A stretch of DNA of 64,000 bases from Pseudomonas marginalis (GTDB taxonomy: Bacteria > Pseudomonadota > Gammaproteobacteria > Pseudomonadales > Pseudomonadaceae), in NCBI RefSeq assembly GCF_008692035.1, contig NZ_VTFG01000001.1:620001-684000 (forward strand). The letters run 5' to 3'. A program made the position numbers and the translations under genes. The notes under the pieces were generated by a model. The model searched no databases. It was not told the origin of the DNA and worked only from the letters and a program-made list of their open reading frames with translations. Positions 63,230 through 64,000 of this stretch are shown one piece after another; position 1 is the stretch's first letter, and each line of letters begins with the position of its first letter.

Positions 63230-63835
63230 ATGAACCCACACACCACCGCCCTGGTGCTGATCGAATACCAGAACGACTTCACCACCCAAGGCGGCGTGTT
63301 CCATGACGCCGTCAAGGACGTCATGCACACGTCCAATATGCTCGCGAACACCGCCACCACGGTTGAACAGGCGCGCACGCTCGGCGTGAAGATCATCCAC
63401 CTGCCGATCCAGTTCGCCGAGGGCTACCCGGAGCTGACCACCCGCGACTACGGGATTCTCAAGGGCGTTGCCGATGGCAGCGCTTTCCGCGCCGGCAGCT
63501 GGGGTGCCGACATCAGCGAGGCGATTACCCGGGAAGCCGGCGACATTCTCGTGGAGGGCAAGCGCGGGCTGGACGGTTTCGCCACCACGGGCCTGGACCT
63601 GGTGCTGCGCAACAATGGTATCCAGACTCTGGTGGTGGCGGGCTTCCTGACCAATTGCTGTGTCGAAGGCACGGTACGATCAGGTTATGAGAAGGGCTAC
63701 AACGTGGTGACCCTGATCGATTGCACCGCGACCTTTACCGACGAACAACAACAGGCAGCCGAACGCTTCACGCTGCCGATGTTTTCCAGGACGTTGCAAC
63801 ACACCGAGTTTCTCGACGGGCTGAACGCCCGGTAG
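63230..63835 (+). CDS. Isochorismatase-family cysteine hydrolase
   Basis: 201-aa hydrolase with the catalytic triad of the family: Asp in LIEYQNDF (about residue 16), Lys in VEGKRGLDGF (about residue 111) and Cys in FLTNCCVEGT (about residue 144). Family members hydrolyse nicotinamide, N-carbamoyl or isochorismate-type substrates; which applies is unknown. The ATG at 63230 follows CGGAGA. A hairpin lies 12 bp after its stop. Confidence 0.92.
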   Translation: MNPHTTALVLIEYQNDFTTQGGVFHDAVKDVMHTSNMLANTATTVEQARTLGVKIIHLPIQFAEGYPELTTRDYGILKGVADGSAFRAGSWGADISEAITREAGDILVEGKRGLDGFATTGLDLVLRNNGIQTLVVAGFLTNCCVEGTVRSGYEKGYNVVTLIDCTATFTDEQQQAAERFTLPMFSRTLQHTEFLDGLNAR

Positions 63836-63847
63836 CCATCGCCCAGG

Positions 63848-63867
63848 AGGCGGCTTTACAGCCGCCT
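63848..63867 (+). terminator. Hairpin after the isochorismatase-family gene
   Basis: AGGCGGCT / AGCCGCCT stem with TTTAC-type loop followed by TCGG; no T-run, so termination is only likely. Confidence 0.5.
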
Positions 63868-63921
63868 TCGGATTCCCAGCCACCTGCGACACCCTGGCCG
63901 GGTTCGTTGATCTGAAACACC

Positions 63922-63999
63922 TCAGTTGTCAGGGTGTTCGCTCGCCACTGAATCGGCAGCGTCCACATCAGACATATCCTCCTCAAGGGGGGCATCGTC
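63922..63999 (-). CDS. C-terminal end of a gene beyond the window
   Basis: 25 codons in one frame ending TGA at 63922, rich in Asp, Glu, Ala and Ser (DDAPLEEDMSDVDAADSV...), like an acidic C-terminal tail. Too short to assign. Confidence 0.4.
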   Translation of the reverse strand, partial: DDAPLEEDMSDVDAADSVASEHPDN

Positions 64000-64000
64000 G

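Overview
The window reads as a chromosome segment of a Pseudomonas of the P. fluorescens complex. Evidence is the GC-rich codon use over most of its length, clear Shine-Dalgarno sites, and a typical pseudomonad core repertoire (ahpCF, gor, galU, modABC, azlCD, ars, mgtA, alkB, ada). The species cannot be fixed from sequence reading alone.

Layout. 1-6.5 kb: peroxide and redox genes (ahpF partial, ahpC with an OxyR-like site, gor) and galU, with a tyrosine recombinase / KfrA-like pair between ahpC and gor. 6.8-11.7 kb: small conserved proteins and lipoproteins, then alkylation repair (alkB, an ada whose zinc cysteines are mostly lost) and a nitronate monooxygenase. 11.7-15.4 kb: one very large uncharacterised protein. 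15.6-18.2 kb: modABC behind a ModE-like operator. 18.3-26.8 kb: topoisomerase IB, an ABC-F ATPase, a DUF1275 membrane protein, azlCD, an arsRBC operon with a long palindromic operator and a LysE exporter. 26.9-31.5 kb: an Mg2+-transport P-type ATPase behind a roughly 610-nt leader that holds a proline-rich small ORF, followed by a SLOG-fold protein and an envelope protein. 31.6-33.9 kb: small genes.

34.2-53.65 kb is a genomic island inserted in tRNA-Leu(UAA). A 22-bp copy of the tRNA 3' end recurs at 53634-53655, and two decayed DUF4102-type integrases lie inside. Its cargo is almost entirely on the minus strand and reads as a complete amino-acid utilisation and tolerance module: LysE exporter, amino-acid chemoreceptor, two Lrp regulators, a basic-amino-acid ABC importer, an SMR exporter of guanidinium type, a PLP gamma-lyase, an aldehyde dehydrogenase, a homoserine dehydrogenase without ACT domain, a threonine-synthase-like protein lacking its PLP lysine, a DapA-like aldolase, a standalone B3/4 tRNA-editing protein and an XRE-cupin regulator. 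The set matches the canavanine utilisation pathway known from Pseudomonas and Rhizobiales: canavanine to hydroxyguanidine plus homoserine, then aspartate semialdehyde, then aspartate, with a canavanyl-tRNA(Arg) deacylase as protection. A near-identical 47-bp element with a 15-bp Lrp-type palindrome lies in front of both the importer and the catabolic operon. A second 21-bp motif lies in front of both the thrC-like and the B3/4 operons.

53.7-64 kb: after the island come a TSUP permease, a low-GC stretch of small or broken genes, a THEM6-like thioesterase, a family 2 glycosyltransferase, a periplasmic binding protein paired with a large hybrid kinase (two kinase modules around a receiver), and an isochorismatase-family hydrolase. 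Start codons are my choices from Shine-Dalgarno spacing and family alignment. Family calls come from motif recognition, not searches.
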